NCBI GenBank assembly: GCA_033809515.1
Contig: JAPXLN010000006.1
Coordinates: forward strand, 1-64,000
DNA: 64,000 nucleotides
Direction: 5' to 3'
Origin: JAPXLN01 sp033809515
GTDB taxonomy: Bacteria; Bacillota; Sulfobacillia; Fermentithermobacillales; Fermentithermobacillaceae
Numbering within the stretch: the stretch's first letter is position 1; every line of letters begins with the position of its first letter. Positions 35,041-43,828 of the stretch are shown in pieces. A program made the position numbers and the translations under genes. The notes below the pieces were generated by a model, which was not told the DNA's origin, did not search any database, and worked only from the letters and a program-made list of their open reading frames with translations.

Positions 35041-36276
35041 TTGAGAAACTGGAATCAGGACAAGCACCCTGTCTTTTTTCTCGGTGTTGCCCTCTTGGGG
35101 CTGGTGATGTGCGCAGCTTTGATTGCCCGGGAAAACGTTGTATCTGAGAACGTATGGGCGCTGGGGGTTTCGCTTGCAGGCATGCCTGCAAGCGAGGCAG
35201 GCCAGGTGGTGGCCGCAAGAGCTCGCGAGATTGAGCGCGGGCCTTTTACTTTTGTCGCAGGTGACCTTAGCTTTCAGGTAGAGAGCCATGAGCTAAGGGT
35301 AGTCCTCGACGATCTGCATCTCAAAGAGAGTATCCAGGTTTATGTGGCCTTACGACCTAAGGCGCTGCCTGCTTTCGTGTTCAGGATGGGTAAGCAAAGG
35401 GTGGTGGCAGCTTCGTCTTCATTAGATACTCCGGACGCGGGTTTGGTCCTGGAACGGATCGCTAATGCTTTGTCGAAAGAGCCCTTACCCAGCCGCTACG
35501 GGTTTTCTGGGCGTGAGCTTGAGATTTTTCCTCCGGAAGAGGGCCAGGTTGTAACCGTGGAGGATGTAAGGGAAGCTCTTAGCAGCCTCTCAGGCACGGT
35601 TATTCAGGTGCCTTTCCATGCGGTTTTTGCTCCTGCTTCCGGGGAACCCGAACAGCTGGTCCTCCTTGGGGAGTTCTCCACCTCCTATGACGAGAAAGAT
35701 ACAGACCGGAACGCAAACCTGCGTTTGGCCGGGGCAGCCGTTCACGGTAAGGTGCTGGAAACCGGCGCCACATACAGTTTCAACAAGTCAGCAGGGGAGA
35801 GGACCGCTGCCAAAGGTTACCGGTATGCCAATGTGGTAGTAGGCGACCACCTGGAACCGGGCCTTGCCGGAGGCATCTGCCAGATCACTACAACCTTGTT
35901 TAACGCCGCTATCAGAGCCGGACTTACGTTTCCTGAGGTTCATGCCCACGGAATCCCGGTAGATTACGTACCTCCCGGATGCGACTCTGCCGTTGCCTGG
36001 AGCTACCTCGATCTTAAGATAAGAAACAATACAAAGTCTGCCATTGTCTTTGGCGCCTGGGTAGAAAACGGTCAGGTGACAGCCAGGGTTTTCGGAAGGA
36101 CAACCGGCATGACTTACGAGATTGACACGGTAACAGTGGAGGAGTACCCGGAAGAGGGGAAGGAACCAGGCCTGCTGGTTGAGACCTACCGTGTGGCCAA
36201 ACGCGACGGTGAGGTTGTGGAAAGGACTCTTGTTATGAGGTCACGGTACCTGCCCAGGGTCCCTCTGAAAAAGTGA
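35041..36276 (+). CDS. VanW family protein
   Basis: A 411-residue VanW-family protein starting at TTG 35041. An N-terminal transmembrane helix (about residues 10-30) is followed by an extracellular peptidoglycan-binding-4-like region. The VanW domain begins near residue 220, with FSTSYDEKDTDRNANLRLAG, and contains GATYSFNKSAGERTAAKGY and the invariant GGICQITTTLFNAA. VanW-like proteins are cell-envelope proteins of Firmicutes without an established biochemical activity; the name comes from a vancomycin-resistance cluster, but nothing here indicates resistance. It is followed at once by holA (10 bp). Confidence 0.9.
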   Translation: MRNWNQDKHPVFFLGVALLGLVMCAALIARENVVSENVWALGVSLAGMPASEAGQVVAARAREIERGPFTFVAGDLSFQVESHELRVVLDDLHLKESIQVYVALRPKALPAFVFRMGKQRVVAASSSLDTPDAGLVLERIANALSKEPLPSRYGFSGRELEIFPPEEGQVVTVEDVREALSSLSGTVIQVPFHAVFAPASGEPEQLVLLGEFSTSYDEKDTDRNANLRLAGAAVHGKVLETGATYSFNKSAGERTAAKGYRYANVVVGDHLEPGLAGGICQITTTLFNAAIRAGLTFPEVHAHGIPVDYVPPGCDSAVAWSYLDLKIRNNTKSAIVFGAWVENGQVTARVFGRTTGMTYEIDTVTVEEYPEEGKEPGLLVETYRVAKRDGEVVERTLVMRSRYLPRVPLKK

Positions 36277-36286
36277 GCGATGAGGC

Positions 36287-37288
36287 ATGAGGAAAACCAG
36301 GAAGGCATTTGACGTGATTGAGGATATCACCGCCGGCAAGGTGGCGCCGGTCTACCTTATCTATGGGGAGGAGGTCTACTGGCACCGGGCGCTCACGGAT
36401 GCTCTCATTGCCCGGTTTACCGATGGGGCAGAGACCCTTTCCGGCGATGAGACTCAGTGGGAAGACCTCCGGAGCATGCTGAGCCAGCCTTCATTCTTCG
36501 GCCCCAGGATGTGGGTAATCAGAGATGCCCATCTCATGCAGGGTTCTAAACAAGAACCGGGTATCCGGGTTATTGCCCCAGGAAACTGCCTGGTTCTGTC
36601 TTGTCCTGTGAAGGATAGCCCTCTTTCCGGAAGGGCATCCGGAGCCTGGGATGAATTGGGCCTGCAGGTGATTGAGGCCGCTCAGCCTTCCTATTCAGAG
36701 GCCGTGCAATGGGTATCCAGGAATCTGGCTTCTCACGGACTGAAGCTGACCGGAGAAGCGGCCGAGAACCTTGTTTCGATTACCGGACGCAGTATAGAAA
36801 GGCTCAACCATGAGGCGGAGAAAATCAGATTGTACCTGGCGGGCGGTCCGGTAAAGCAGGTAACGCCTTCAGTGATCGCCGCATGCGTTTCAGCCGATCC
36901 TGAGAAAACCGCCTTCGGATTCGTAGATGCCGTTGCAGCAAAAGACTCTGCCGGAGCTTCATCTGAACTGGCTCAGCTTCAGGCCAGGGGAGTAAACCCT
37001 ATTATGCTCATAGCTATGCTATCATCTCACTTCGTGCTCTTGTGGAGGGCCAAGGAGTACGCAAGAAAAGAGAAATCCCAGGGTTCTATTGAGAAGGCCC
37101 TGGGAGTCCACCCATATTCGGCCAGAAAAGCTCTGAGGCAGTCCAGGCAATGGACTTTTTCACAGCTTGAAGAGGCAGTATTCACGTTGTGCCGCGTTGA
37201 TCAGTCTATTAAGTCAGGGCTCATGGATCCCTCATCCGGCATCCAGTTTCTAGTCTTGAACTTGTGTAACCTCACAGACAGCCCATAG
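36287..37288 (+). CDS. holA: DNA polymerase III subunit delta
   Basis: A 333-residue HolA, the delta subunit of the clamp loader that opens the beta sliding clamp. KVAPVYLIYGEEVYWHRALTDAL at the N-terminus and the SITGRSIERLNHEAEKI helices are characteristic, and the length is typical. As in other Firmicutes it lies downstream of comEC and next to rpsT, which converges from the other strand 31 bp away. There is no strong ribosome binding site; translation may depend on coupling with the VanW gene. Confidence 0.92.
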   Translation: MRKTRKAFDVIEDITAGKVAPVYLIYGEEVYWHRALTDALIARFTDGAETLSGDETQWEDLRSMLSQPSFFGPRMWVIRDAHLMQGSKQEPGIRVIAPGNCLVLSCPVKDSPLSGRASGAWDELGLQVIEAAQPSYSEAVQWVSRNLASHGLKLTGEAAENLVSITGRSIERLNHEAEKIRLYLAGGPVKQVTPSVIAACVSADPEKTAFGFVDAVAAKDSAGASSELAQLQARGVNPIMLIAMLSSHFVLLWRAKEYARKEKSQGSIEKALGVHPYSARKALRQSRQWTFSQLEEAVFTLCRVDQSIKSGLMDPSSGIQFLVLNLCNLTDSP

Positions 37289-37319
37289 CTTACCGTGGCC
37301 ACTCAGTGGCAGACGGTGA

Positions 37320-37571
37320 TTACATGCGGGCTGCCAACCGCGACTTATACCGGGCTCCTGTGTTAGGTTTCAGTACTCCCTTGGTCACTGCCCGGTCAAT
37401 AGCTGACTGAACCTGTTTGTAGGCCTCGACTATGCGCTCCTCGTCTTGGGAGTTGACCGCATCTTTGTACTGACGAATACGGGTACGCACCATGGAACGT
37501 ACTGCCATGTTGCGTATGCGGCGTTTTTGGGATCGCCGGACATCCTTTTCGCTTGATTTGATGTTTGCCAA
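37320..37571 (-). CDS. rpsT: 30S ribosomal protein S20
   Basis: An 83-residue basic helical protein, S20, that binds 16S rRNA in the body of the small subunit. The start is TTG at 37571 with GGAGGTG upstream on the minus strand, giving MANIKSSEKDVRRSQKRRIR; longer frames add a nonhomologous leader. The C-terminus (KGVLKPNTGARYKSRLAARM) is canonical. A TTG start is common for rpsT and may limit its translation. Confidence 0.97.
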   Translation of the reverse strand: MANIKSSEKDVRRSQKRRIRNMAVRSMVRTRIRQYKDAVNSQDEERIVEAYKQVQSAIDRAVTKGVLKPNTGARYKSRLAARM

Positions 37572-37709
37572 ATATTGCACCTCCAAGAGAAGGCTAACAC
37601 TCTGCATCTTATCATCAGGTATTCCTTCTGTGCAACCGTTGTCTGACTCTGAGCCTGATTTTATATGCCCGAATGACCCCGGGACCGCAAGTTGGGCCGG
37701 CTACAAGGC

Positions 37710-38528
37710 CTACGGAGCAAGGCTGCTCAGTTCCCGTACATAGAGATCCATACAAGTCACAAACTGCTTGATTGCTGAAGCTGCTTTGGTGCCGTTACCG
37801 CCTGCTATTTCCTGTGCTGTTCGGACGGCTTTGTAGAGTTCTTCTGTGACGGCTACTGCTGAACTGTGAACCCGGGCCAGGCCTGTTTCTGGGGTGATCT
37901 TGGCCAGGTCACTTTTGACAGCCCCCAGGTCTGTCTCCATTGCAGACAGGTCAACTTGACTGTCTTGGCCTAACACCGTCGAATCCAGGTACGAAAGGAG
38001 CGACGCCACAGCTTTGTCGGCTTTATCAAAAGCTTTCTTCAGGCTCTCTACGTGAGAGCTGTTTCCGGTGAAACTGAATGAGTAAGATGATACCTGCATA
38101 GTGCCTACATAGGGCTTTTCGCTTGCGCCAAGCTTGGGCTGTACAGTTGATGAGATCCTGTCGGCCGCGTCTTTTGAACCGGCGATACCGCAGTACACCT
38201 TGTAGAGAGGATCGGGGCTCATAACCGCAGCGCCGACGCCCTTCTTAAGAGCTTCGTCTACGAGCTTGTCGGCATTATCTTTGTTGGCAAACGCCCCGAT
38301 TTGGACCCGGTACAACGTCAGCGAACTCGTCTGGACCTGGCCTGTTGCAGTTGTGATCTTAGACGGGTCGTCCCCGGATACAGGTTGTCCTCCGGGAGAC
38401 CTGTGAAGCAGAGAAGCCAGAAAGTACTTGCCGATGAGATAGCCCGAACCTACGAATGCCAGAGCTATGATCACAAACACGAGAGTTTGCGAGATCGCCC
38501 GTGTGCGGCCCATTCTGCTTCGCCGCAT
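37710..38528 (-). CDS. SPOR-domain membrane protein
   Basis: A 272-residue protein starting at ATG 38528 after GGGGGAGGT. Basic N-terminus, one transmembrane helix (about residues 14-38), a Ser/Thr-rich linker, then a SPOR domain (LTLYRVQIGAFANKDNADKL). SPOR domains bind septal peptidoglycan stripped of stem peptides. The C-terminal ~120 residues are alpha-helical and unassigned. It follows folC in the minus-strand operon; in other Firmicutes a SPOR protein (SpoIIB-like) also lies next to folC, where it acts in septum remodelling at sporulation. That role is plausible here but rests on context. Confidence 0.82.
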   Translation of the reverse strand: MRRSRMGRTRAISQTLVFVIIALAFVGSGYLIGKYFLASLLHRSPGGQPVSGDDPSKITTATGQVQTSSLTLYRVQIGAFANKDNADKLVDEALKKGVGAAVMSPDPLYKVYCGIAGSKDAADRISSTVQPKLGASEKPYVGTMQVSSYSFSFTGNSSHVESLKKAFDKADKAVASLLSYLDSTVLGQDSQVDLSAMETDLGAVKSDLAKITPETGLARVHSSAVAVTEELYKAVRTAQEIAGGNGTKAASAIKQFVTCMDLYVRELSSLAP

Positions 38529-38595
38529 GGACTTACACCTCCCCCAAATAATCACTGGGTTCCGGACATTGCCGAAACATTACTACCAAGAATCC

Positions 38596-39969
38596 TTATT
38601 CCCAAGTACTATCAGTAATGCCAAGCCTTCTGCGGATATGCGTTCTCAGAGGTCCTATGAGATATAATGATCCGCAGCTTAGGATTACATCGTCCGGTCC
38701 TGCTTTTTCAAGAGCCAGGTCAAAAGCTCGTCTTGGGTCAGGTTCCACTGTGACATTCTGCGTATGCTTTCTTGCTTCCTCTGCAAGAATCGCAGGTTCC
38801 AGACTGCGCGGCGAGTCAGGTTTGGTAAGTATGATCTCATCGCACTGGGGAGCAATGAAGGCAGTTGACTCTCTGTAAGGCTTATCTGCGAGTATGCCGT
38901 AAACACATATAAGCTTGTTTCTTGAAACGCTCTCTACTGCCTGTGACAGAGCTCTGATGCCTTCCGGGTTGTGAGCTACGTCCAGTATTATGGCAGGGCC
39001 CTTGGACATTATCTCGAAACGCCCTGGCCACCTGGTGGCGGCCAATCCAGCCCTTATGGATTCAGGTCCTGCGTAGATTGGTTTTCGGGACGTGTGTTTT
39101 CGTGCGGCTTCCACTGCAGTTACTGCTACAGCTGCGTTTTGCTGCTGGTATTTGCCAAGGAGGGGCACTTTCAGGTTGCGGTGGCAGAACCCGGGGCCGG
39201 CAACGTCAATCACTTGTCCGTAAATGGAACTGGATACCTGGTTCCAGCTTGCGCATGTTGAAATCTGCTGCGCCTTTGCGGATGTTTGGTTCAAACCCTG
39301 TTTTACCTGATAAAGGGGAGCGTTCAATTTCCCGGCGACACTTGAGATGACGCCGAAAGACTCGTCCTCAACCACTCCTGTGACCACCGGCACACCTTGC
39401 TTGATTATGCCCGATTTCTCAAAGGCGATTTCGGCCAGGGTATTTCCAAGCCTGTCAGTGTGATCGAAAGATATAGTCGTAATGATGGATACTGCAGGTT
39501 CTACAACATTTGTAGCGTCAAAGCGCCCGCCTAACCCTACTTCCAAAGAGACAAAGTCGCAGTTTTCCCCGGCGAAGTACAGAAAAGCCATAGCTGTTAT
39601 TATCTCAAACTCGGTTGGGTGTTCCTCGCCCATTTCGACCATCTGCTCAACTCTGGGGCGCACCTGGTTTACTAGGTCTATCAGACTTTTTTCCGAAATC
39701 AGCTTGCCGTTAATCGTCATGCGTTCCCGGAAGTCCTCCAGGTAGGGCGAGATATACATGCCTGTCCTGTACCCGGCCGCCCGGAGAATGGAAGCTGTCA
39801 TTGCAGTGACCGAACCCTTGCCGTTTGTGCCTGCTACATGAATGTACTCAGGTTCTTTCTCGGGGTTTCCCAAGAGGTTCAGGAGCGTGGATGTTCTATG
39901 GAGTCCGGGTTTTGACCCGAACCGCGCCGTTGAGTGTATCCATGCCAGGGCTTCGTCGTAAGCTTTCAT
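38596..39969 (-). CDS. folC: Bifunctional folylpolyglutamate synthase / dihydrofolate synthase
   Basis: A 457-residue FolC, a Mur-ligase-superfamily enzyme. It adds glutamate to dihydropteroate and to folates using ATP. The P-loop VAGTNGKGSVTAM, the SPYLEDFRERMTINGKLI loop, GLGGRFDATNV and the ISFDHTDRLG histidine/aspartate motif are all present. Its start ATG overlaps the valS stop by four bases, so the two are translationally coupled. It is therefore controlled by the T-box leader upstream of valS, as in Bacillus. Confidence 0.96.
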   Translation of the reverse strand: MKAYDEALAWIHSTARFGSKPGLHRTSTLLNLLGNPEKEPEYIHVAGTNGKGSVTAMTASILRAAGYRTGMYISPYLEDFRERMTINGKLISEKSLIDLVNQVRPRVEQMVEMGEEHPTEFEIITAMAFLYFAGENCDFVSLEVGLGGRFDATNVVEPAVSIITTISFDHTDRLGNTLAEIAFEKSGIIKQGVPVVTGVVEDESFGVISSVAGKLNAPLYQVKQGLNQTSAKAQQISTCASWNQVSSSIYGQVIDVAGPGFCHRNLKVPLLGKYQQQNAAVAVTAVEAARKHTSRKPIYAGPESIRAGLAATRWPGRFEIMSKGPAIILDVAHNPEGIRALSQAVESVSRNKLICVYGILADKPYRESTAFIAPQCDEIILTKPDSPRSLEPAILAEEARKHTQNVTVEPDPRRAFDLALEKAGPDDVILSCGSLYLIGPLRTHIRRRLGITDSTWE

Positions 39970-42656
39970 TGCAGTGCTCCTTTGGTCTGGCTGAGAGATT
40001 GTACACGTTTTCTGAGAAGCCCGATTTTGTCCCGGAGTTCTCCCTGCTTGCGCTTCTGTGCCTCTATGATCTCCTGAGGCGCCTTAGACAGAAAGTCCTG
40101 ATTAGACAGACGGCCTTCAGCTCGCTCCAGTTCCTTTTCAAGTTCGCCAATAGACTTTTCGAGTCTCTCGATCTCTTTGTCTATGTCGATTATACCCTCT
40201 AATGGCAGGTATATCTGAACCTCTCCGGTCACGCCCGTGAGAACGTGTCGTCCTTGAACGGTGCCGGTGGTAATCTCCAGAGGGTCTGTCCAGGCAAGTC
40301 CCTGAATATACGGTGACAAAGCCTGCCACCTGGACGGATCTGAACAGACCAGGATGACCCTTGCCTTCTGTCCTGTGGGTATGTTGACCTCAGCTCTCAT
40401 GTTCCGAATTGTCTTGATTGTCTCGATGAGCTCTTCCATTTCCCCTTGAGCTTCTCTGTCTTCGGGAAATGTCTCCGGTGAAGGATAAGGAGAGATTGCC
40501 AGGCTTCCCTCAGGGCCTTCCTGCCTTCCGGGAAGATGTGCCCACAGCTCCTCCGTAAGAAATGGGATAAACGGGTGAAGCAAGGCAAGCGAATCCCTTA
40601 GCACCTTCCAGAGCACATACCTGGTTTCATCTGCCAGAGCCAGATCGCCCAAATCCCTTTTGGATATCTCAATGTACCAGTCACAGAACTCGTCCCACAC
40701 GAAGCTGGTTACGAGGTTTATGGCATCTCCCGGTTCGAACCTGTCCAGAGACTCCCTGACTCCCTGCACGGTCTTGTCTAGCCGGGACAGGATCCACCTT
40801 CCGGCAGTCCCTTTAGGAGTGATGGCTGCAGGAGCTTCGGATCCTGTGAGATTGGACAGGCAGTAGCGACTGGCGTTCCAAAGCTTGTTGCAGAAGTTTC
40901 TGGCGCCTTCGATTTTCTCGGGAAACAGCCTCATGTCGTTTCCCATGGCGCTGCCTGTGACAAGTGACAGCCTCAGGGCGTCGGTGCCGTATGTTTCTGT
41001 GACTACCAGAGGGTCGATTCCCGTGCCCTGGCTCTTGGACATAGTGCGCCCTTGAGCATCTTTGACCATGCCATGAAGAACTACGTACTTGAAGGGTTCC
41101 TTGCCTGTAAACTCCAGTGACATGAAGATCATCCTGGCAACCCAGAAGAATATTATGTCATAGCCTGTGACGAGAACGTCGGTGGGGAAGAAGCAGTCAA
41201 GGTCAGGAGTTTTCTCTGGCCAACCGAGGGTGGAAAAGGGCCACAGACCCGAGGAAAACCAGGTATCCAGGACATCCTCGTCTTGCTTGACAGGTCCGCC
41301 GCAGTCGGGGCAATCCGGCGGTGCTTCCCGGGTGACCATCATCTTGCCACAATCCTGGCAGTACCAGGCTGGGATCCTGTGTCCCCACCAGAGCTGCCGT
41401 GAGATGCACCAGTCTCTTATGTTCTCCATCCAGTTCTCGTACACTCTGGTGAACCGGTCTGGCACGAAGGTTACCTTGCCTTCCCGGACTGCCTTAAGCG
41501 CAGGTTCTGCCAGGGGTTGCATTCTCACGAACCACTGCTTGGATATGAGCGGCTCCACTGCCGTGTTGCACCGGTGGCAGTGCCCGAGAGGCATTTTGTA
41601 TGGCTCGACTTTCACCAGGTAGCTGCCGTCCTCCAGGTCCTTGACGATCCTCTTCCGGCACTCATATCTGTCCAGACCTGCGTAAGGACCTGCTTCATCT
41701 GTCATCTTTCCGTAGGTGTCAATCACCGTGACGAATTCCAGGTTGTGTCTGTGCCCTATCTCGAAGTCGTTAGGGTCGTGGGCAGGTGTCATCTTGACTG
41801 CGCCTGTCCCAAAAGCCGGGTCTACGTAGCTATCTGCGATAATTGGCAGCTTACGCCCTATAAGGGGAAGAATAGCTTCCTGGCCTACGAGATCCTTGTA
41901 TCGCTCATCTTCCGGGTTTACCGCTATGGCAGTGTCGCCAAGCATAGTCTCAGGCCTGGTGGTTGCCACCTCGACAAAGCCGCCTTCAGGTCTGTTCAGG
42001 GGATATCGTACATGGTACAGTGAGCCGTCTGTCTCCTGGTGTTCTACTTCGATGTCGGATATAACAGTATGACATGCAGGACAGAAGTTAACCATGTAGT
42101 CGCCCTTGTATATTAGGCCCTTCTCGTATAGCCTGACAAAAACCTCAGTAACGGCCCGGGAACACCCTTCGTCCATGGTGAACCTTTCCCGGGACCAGTC
42201 ACAGGATGCTCCCATGGCCTTCATCTGGTCGGTGATAATGTGACCGTATTTGTCCTTCCACTGCCAGGCCCTTTCCAGGAACTTCTCCCGGCCAAGGCTG
42301 CGCCTGCTGGTTCCCTCTGACGCCAGAAGCGCCTCAATTCTGGCATGGGTTGCTATAGATGCATGGTCGGTTCCCGGAAGCCACAGGGTTTCGTATCCCA
42401 GCATGCGATGGTACCTTACGAGGATGTCCTGGAGGGTGAGGTCCAGGGCATGCCCGATGTGGAGGGAGCCTGTTATGTTGGGAGGCGGCATGGCCAAGGA
42501 GAATTTGGGCTTTCCTGGATTAACCGCCGGCTTGAAAAGATTGTGGTTTACCCAGTAATCGTACCACTTTCGCTCGAAGGTCCCCGGGGCATATGTTCTG
42601 GCAAGAGCTTCCCCGCTGCTTGAGATTCCGGTGTTGGGCTGTTTCACTTTGACCAC
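39966..42656 (-). CDS. valS: Valyl-tRNA synthetase
   Basis: An 896-residue class I synthetase charging tRNA-Val. PPPNITGSLHIGHAL carries the HIGH-type motif, MSKSQGTGIDP is the KMSKS-type motif, and the editing (CP1) domain with TTRPETMLGDTAI is intact. The C-terminus has the coiled-coil arm typical of ValRS. The start is GTG at 42656, four bases after AAGGAAG; GTG at 42647 is an alternative with little effect on the protein. The gene is preceded by a T-box riboswitch and followed by an overlapping folC. Confidence 0.98.
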   Translation of the reverse strand: MVKVKQPNTGISSSGEALARTYAPGTFERKWYDYWVNHNLFKPAVNPGKPKFSLAMPPPNITGSLHIGHALDLTLQDILVRYHRMLGYETLWLPGTDHASIATHARIEALLASEGTSRRSLGREKFLERAWQWKDKYGHIITDQMKAMGASCDWSRERFTMDEGCSRAVTEVFVRLYEKGLIYKGDYMVNFCPACHTVISDIEVEHQETDGSLYHVRYPLNRPEGGFVEVATTRPETMLGDTAIAVNPEDERYKDLVGQEAILPLIGRKLPIIADSYVDPAFGTGAVKMTPAHDPNDFEIGHRHNLEFVTVIDTYGKMTDEAGPYAGLDRYECRKRIVKDLEDGSYLVKVEPYKMPLGHCHRCNTAVEPLISKQWFVRMQPLAEPALKAVREGKVTFVPDRFTRVYENWMENIRDWCISRQLWWGHRIPAWYCQDCGKMMVTREAPPDCPDCGGPVKQDEDVLDTWFSSGLWPFSTLGWPEKTPDLDCFFPTDVLVTGYDIIFFWVARMIFMSLEFTGKEPFKYVVLHGMVKDAQGRTMSKSQGTGIDPLVVTETYGTDALRLSLVTGSAMGNDMRLFPEKIEGARNFCNKLWNASRYCLSNLTGSEAPAAITPKGTAGRWILSRLDKTVQGVRESLDRFEPGDAINLVTSFVWDEFCDWYIEISKRDLGDLALADETRYVLWKVLRDSLALLHPFIPFLTEELWAHLPGRQEGPEGSLAISPYPSPETFPEDREAQGEMEELIETIKTIRNMRAEVNIPTGQKARVILVCSDPSRWQALSPYIQGLAWTDPLEITTGTVQGRHVLTGVTGEVQIYLPLEGIIDIDKEIERLEKSIGELEKELERAEGRLSNQDFLSKAPQEIIEAQKRKQGELRDKIGLLRKRVQSLSQTKGALQ

Positions 42657-42659
42657 CTG

Positions 42660-42917
42660 ACTTCCTTAAGTAAGTATAAGGCCCCTCCATCACAAGGACG
42701 AAGGGGCCGTTTTTTCGCGGTACCACCTTGTTTCCGGTTGCCCGGCACTCATGGCCTTAACGCGGCGTGACGCTCAGACGTTTCCGCTGAGTTCTCAAGG
42801 GCGACCTTCCGTGGGCCTCTTCCCGCAAAGCTCTCACCGCATGGTCGGATTCACCAGGGCTTTGCTCTCTTTTAGGGGAGCTTCCACGTACTCCTCCCTC
42901 TCATGGAATAGCCTATT
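42660..42917 (-). promoter_or_regulatory. T-box riboswitch leader of valS-folC
   Basis: On the minus strand the leader starts near 42917. It has the stem-I hallmarks GGAGTACG and AAAAGAGAGC and, at 42729-42716, the diagnostic T-box sequence AAGGTGGTACCGCG. It ends in a terminator hairpin GGCCCCT...AGGGGCC (42708-42680) followed by TTATACTTACTT. Uncharged tRNA pairing with the T-box bases would favour the antiterminator and allow valS expression. A GTC (Val) triplet within GGAAGGTCGCC (42805-42803) is a candidate specifier, but I could not fold stem I to prove it. Confidence 0.93.
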
Positions 42918-42923
42918 TTGAGC

Positions 42924-42952
42924 ATTATATCAGCCCGGAAGACCTTGCGCAA
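42924..42952 (-). promoter_or_regulatory. Promoter of the valS T-box transcript
   Basis: On the minus strand TTGCGC (42952-42947) and TATAAT (42929-42924) are separated by 17 bp. Transcription would start about seven bases later, at the beginning of the T-box leader. Confidence 0.7.
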
Positions 42953-43006
42953 ACAGTGGATGGAAAAAGAAAGGGCTGCATAACCTTGCTGTTTGCCTAG
43001 TAAGTA

Positions 43007-43255
43007 ATGTCTAAAGACCGTGTTTACCGGGGCGGTGACCTAGATGACCCGGCAGGAGTCGCCGCGCTGCTTGAGCCAGGTGATGTAATAGGGTACCAGA
43101 CGAAAGGCGAGATATGCCATGTGGCGGTTGTCGTGGGCGCTGACCCTGTGGGTTACCCCACAATCGTCAGTCATACTGCCGACAGGTTGTACTTTCCCTG
43201 GGATCTGGGGTGGGACAAAGGGACAATCTTCTGGTTCATCAAAATAACCTACTAA
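43007..43255 (+). pseudogene. C-terminal remnant of an amidase-domain protein
   Basis: An 82-codon frame. LLEPGDVIGYQTKGEICHVAVVVGADPVGYPTIVSHTADR followed by an aromatic-rich end resembles the last ~70 residues of the bacterial amidase-6 (CHAP/NlpC-like) domain, including the His that serves the catalytic Cys. The N-terminal half with the catalytic Cys is missing, there is no ribosome binding site, and the upstream frame is closed. Most likely a decayed fragment between the valS leader and the tRNA cluster. A small expressed protein is possible but unsupported. Confidence 0.5.
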
Positions 43256-43262
43256 ATAAAAA

Positions 43263-43337
43263 TGGTGGCCCCAACGGGAATTGAACCCGTGTTGCCGCCT
43301 TGAAAGGGCGGTGTCTTAACCACTTGACCATGGGGCC
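43263..43337 (-). tRNA. tRNA-Glu(TTC)
   Basis: On the minus strand a complete cloverleaf starts with GGCCCCATGGTCAAGTGG, has anticodon loop CTTTCAA (anticodon TTC), a normal T arm (GGGTTCAATTCCC), and an encoded CCA end. Last gene of a three-tRNA operon. Confidence 0.97.
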
Positions 43338-43347
43338 GCTTTCGATG

Positions 43348-43422
43348 TGGTGCGCCCGGGGTGCATCGAACACCCGACCAATCGGTTATGAGCCGATCGC
43401 TCTGCCGCTGAGCTACGGGCGC
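43348..43422 (-). tRNA. tRNA with CAT anticodon (elongator Met or Ile2)
   Basis: On the minus strand GCGCCCGTAGCTCAGCGG begins a full cloverleaf with anticodon loop CTCATAA and encoded CCA. The first acceptor pair G1-C72 is intact, so it is not initiator tRNA. The loop fits both elongator methionine tRNA and the TilS-modified isoleucine tRNA; sequence alone does not decide. Confidence 0.93.
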
Positions 43423-43428
43423 ACATAT

Positions 43429-43503
43429 TGGCTCCTCGAGCAGGATTCGAACCTGCAACCCTCCGGTTAACAGCCGGATGCTCTGCCGTTGAGCTATCGA
43501 GGA
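43429..43503 (-). tRNA. tRNA-Asn(GTT)
   Basis: On the minus strand TCCTCGATAGCTCAACGG begins the cloverleaf. The anticodon loop is CTGTTAA (GTT), the T arm GGTTCGAATCC and the CCA end are encoded, and discriminator G fits tRNA-Asn. First gene of the tRNA operon. Confidence 0.97.
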
Positions 43504-43514
43504 GCAGCAATGAC

Positions 43515-43543
43515 ACTATAGCGAGAAAGATGCATGTTGTCAA
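43515..43543 (-). promoter_or_regulatory. Promoter of the tRNA-Asn/CAT/Glu operon
   Basis: On the minus strand TTGACA (43543-43538) and TATAGT (43520-43515) are 17 bp apart, about 12 bases before the mature tRNA-Asn end: a strong stable-RNA-type promoter. Confidence 0.85.
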
Positions 43544-43828
43544 GAAATCAGCTGCAGTTCCTGTGGCTACTTGGCTGCACAAGGTGAGGGCCAGGCTGGG
43601 CGGGCAAGTGTAGGATTTGGTGCCAGATGGGCGCCGCTAGCGCAAACCGGAATCGGGCACCCAACCGAATCCAAAACTCAATCCCGCAACTGGAGCTTAC
43701 TTCGAGAAACCTTCCATTGGGGGTGTAGGTTCTTGCGGCCTGAATACGGTGAGATTTGAATAGACTGCCAGCACCAGGGATATCATACTTGGCGAGTTGC
43801 ATTTGGGCGTGTCAGGAGGTGAAGGATC
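43544..43828. other. Intergenic stretch without recognisable genes
   Basis: Between the tRNA promoter and the next gene there are only short frames without ribosome binding sites or family resemblance. I see no repeat, tRNA or terminator here. The last 20 bases hold the CAGGAGGTGAAGG ribosome binding site of the following gene. Confidence 0.5.

Noticed and set aside
43571..43802. Short frames between the tRNA operon and the holin-like gene
   Set aside because: No ribosome binding sites or recognisable translations on either strand.
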